DNA from: Azotobacter salinestris
Lineage (GTDB): Bacteria > Pseudomonadota > Gammaproteobacteria > Pseudomonadales > Pseudomonadaceae
Assembly (NCBI RefSeq): GCF_009363155.1
Contig: NZ_CP045302.1
Location: forward strand, 1,129,001 to 1,193,000
Direction of reading: 5' to 3'
DNA length: 64,000 bases
The notes beneath the pieces were generated by a model. It worked only from the letters and a program-made list of their open reading frames with translations. It ran no database searches and was not told the origin of the DNA. The translations under genes were made by a program, and so were the position numbers. Shown here piece after piece: positions 63,210 through 64,000 of this stretch. The first letter of the stretch is position 1. The number at the start of each line of letters is the position of its first letter.

Positions 63210-64000
63210 GTGTGGTGAATCACAACTACTCAGGATAAGACTTGTCTACCGCGGAGCTGACAGAGTTTTTTCGGAGGGCATGCGATGAAAACAGGCCGCC
63301 CAGCCGTTCGGATCGAACTGACCGAACACGAGCATGCCGAACTCACCCGCCGCCGAGCCAGGCACAAGGGGCCTGCCGATATGCAGCTGCGCGCCGAGAT
63401 CATTCTGTCCTGCGCTCGAGGCGAGTCCGGCTCTTCCATTGCTCGACGGCTCGGCATTACGGCGCAAACCGTTTCGAGGTGGCGCCTTCGCTTCGCCCGT
63501 TTGGGCCTGCAAGGCCTCAATGACGAGCCGCGCTCAGGCCGCCCACGCAGCATCAGCGATGAAAAGGTCCAGGAAGTGGTCGACCGGGTGCGGCAGACCC
63601 GGCCCGACGATGCCAGTCATTGGAGCTCGCGCCGGATGAGCAAGGCCACCCATATTTCACCGGCGAGCGTACAGCGTATCTGGCGAGCCTTCGGGCTCAA
63701 GCCTCACCTGGAGCACACCTTCAAGCTGTCCACCGATCCCGCCTTTGTCGACAAGGTGCAGGATATCGTAGGGCTCTACCTGAATCCGCCGGATAAAGCG
63801 CTGGTACTGTGCGTCGATGAGAAAAGCCAGATCCAGGCGCTCAATCGAACACAGCCGGGGCTGCCGCTGGAGCCTGGGTATCCGGCGACCCGTACCCATG
63901 ATTATCAGCGCCATGGCACGACGTCCTTGTTTGCCGCCCTGGATGTGGCCACCGGCGAGGTGATCGGACGTCTCAAGCGCCGTCACCGCAGCGCAGAATT
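63210..64000 (+). mobile_element. IS630-family element B, second copy (runs off the window)
   Basis: The left end GTGTGGTGAATCACAAC follows TA at 63208-63209 and matches the truncated copy at 55007. It continues to the right edge with no interruption seen. Confidence 0.85.
63285..64000 (+). CDS. IS630-family transposase, 3' end outside window
   Basis: The frame starts at 63285 with GGAGGG upstream and stays open to the edge (about 238 codons). An N-terminal HTH region has [20 protein letters not shown]. The first DDE_3 Asp lies in [14 protein letters not shown], followed by [20 protein letters not shown]. This is the better-preserved copy of the element found truncated at 55007. Confidence 0.9.
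   Translation, partial: MKTGRPAVRIELTEHEHAELTRRRARHKGPADMQLRAEIILSCARGESGSSIARRLGITAQTVSRWRLRFARLGLQGLNDEPRSGRPRSISDEKVQEVVDRVRQTRPDDASHWSSRRMSKATHISPASVQRIWRAFGLKPHLEHTFKLSTDPAFVDKVQDIVGLYLNPPDKALVLCVDEKSQIQALNRTQPGLPLEPGYPATRTHDYQRHGTTSLFAALDVATGEVIGRLKRRHRSAE

Overview
The window is GC-rich chromosomal DNA of a gamma-proteobacterium, most likely a member of the Pseudomonadaceae (Pseudomonas or Azotobacter type). The support is the RbbA/YhhJ pair, the gene order ETF beta - ETF alpha - ETF-QO, the AANAAYAA-type Crc/Hfq motifs and the heavy load of insertion sequences. The genus assignment is inference, since no rRNA gene is present.

Layout: (1) 1-4373 holds the end of an ABC exporter operon (rbbA fragment, yhhJ), a small YgdI/YgdR lipoprotein, a small membrane protein, an SRPBCC protein and a LysR regulator. 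(2) 4642-18155 is a coherent acyl-CoA catabolic block on the minus strand: thiolase, fadB, acyl-CoA dehydrogenase, etfB, etfA, ETF-quinone oxidoreductase and two tandem acetyl-CoA hydrolase/CoA-transferase paralogues, with a divergent AraC-type regulator. Acyl-CoA oxidation, electron delivery to quinone and CoA recycling are thus encoded together, and three genes carry Crc-like motifs near their start. (3) 18632-23827 has two MFS exporters, a MarR repressor with a perfect palindromic operator, and a tandem duplication of a SIMPL-domain gene plus a membrane-protein gene in which each copy has lost a different gene. (4) 23889-25755 holds an IS5-family element and an IS200-like element. (5) 25754-33306 holds a TAT-exported probable polysaccharide-active protein and hrpA, which carries a palindromic intergenic-type repeat inside its reading frame.

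(6) 33441-54892, plus islands at 58118-59422 and 62353-63159, looks like a surface glycan/glycoprotein locus. It contains a WbaP/WcaJ-type initiating sugar-phosphate transferase, a GT4 enzyme, an RTX-DUF4214 surface-type protein, two large GT2 proteins with beta-sandwich modules, a methyltransferase, two long coiled-coil proteins built from heptad-compatible repeats, a small helical protein, an RgpF-GT2-GT2 fusion, a DUF1796 protein, an AlgX/AlgJ-like SGNH protein and an alpha/beta hydrolase. The coiled-coil protein with an N-terminal degenerate FkbM-like domain invites comparison with the WbdD chain-length ruler. This is the strongest candidate for an undescribed system here.

(7) From about 50.7 kb base composition drops sharply. 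From 54.9 kb onward the AT-rich genes are separated by a stack of nested mobile DNA: two MITEs, IS630-, IS5-, IS3-, IS110-, IS427- and IS701-type elements. Several are broken, and some supply the stop codons of neighbouring genes. No tRNA, rRNA or CRISPR array was seen.
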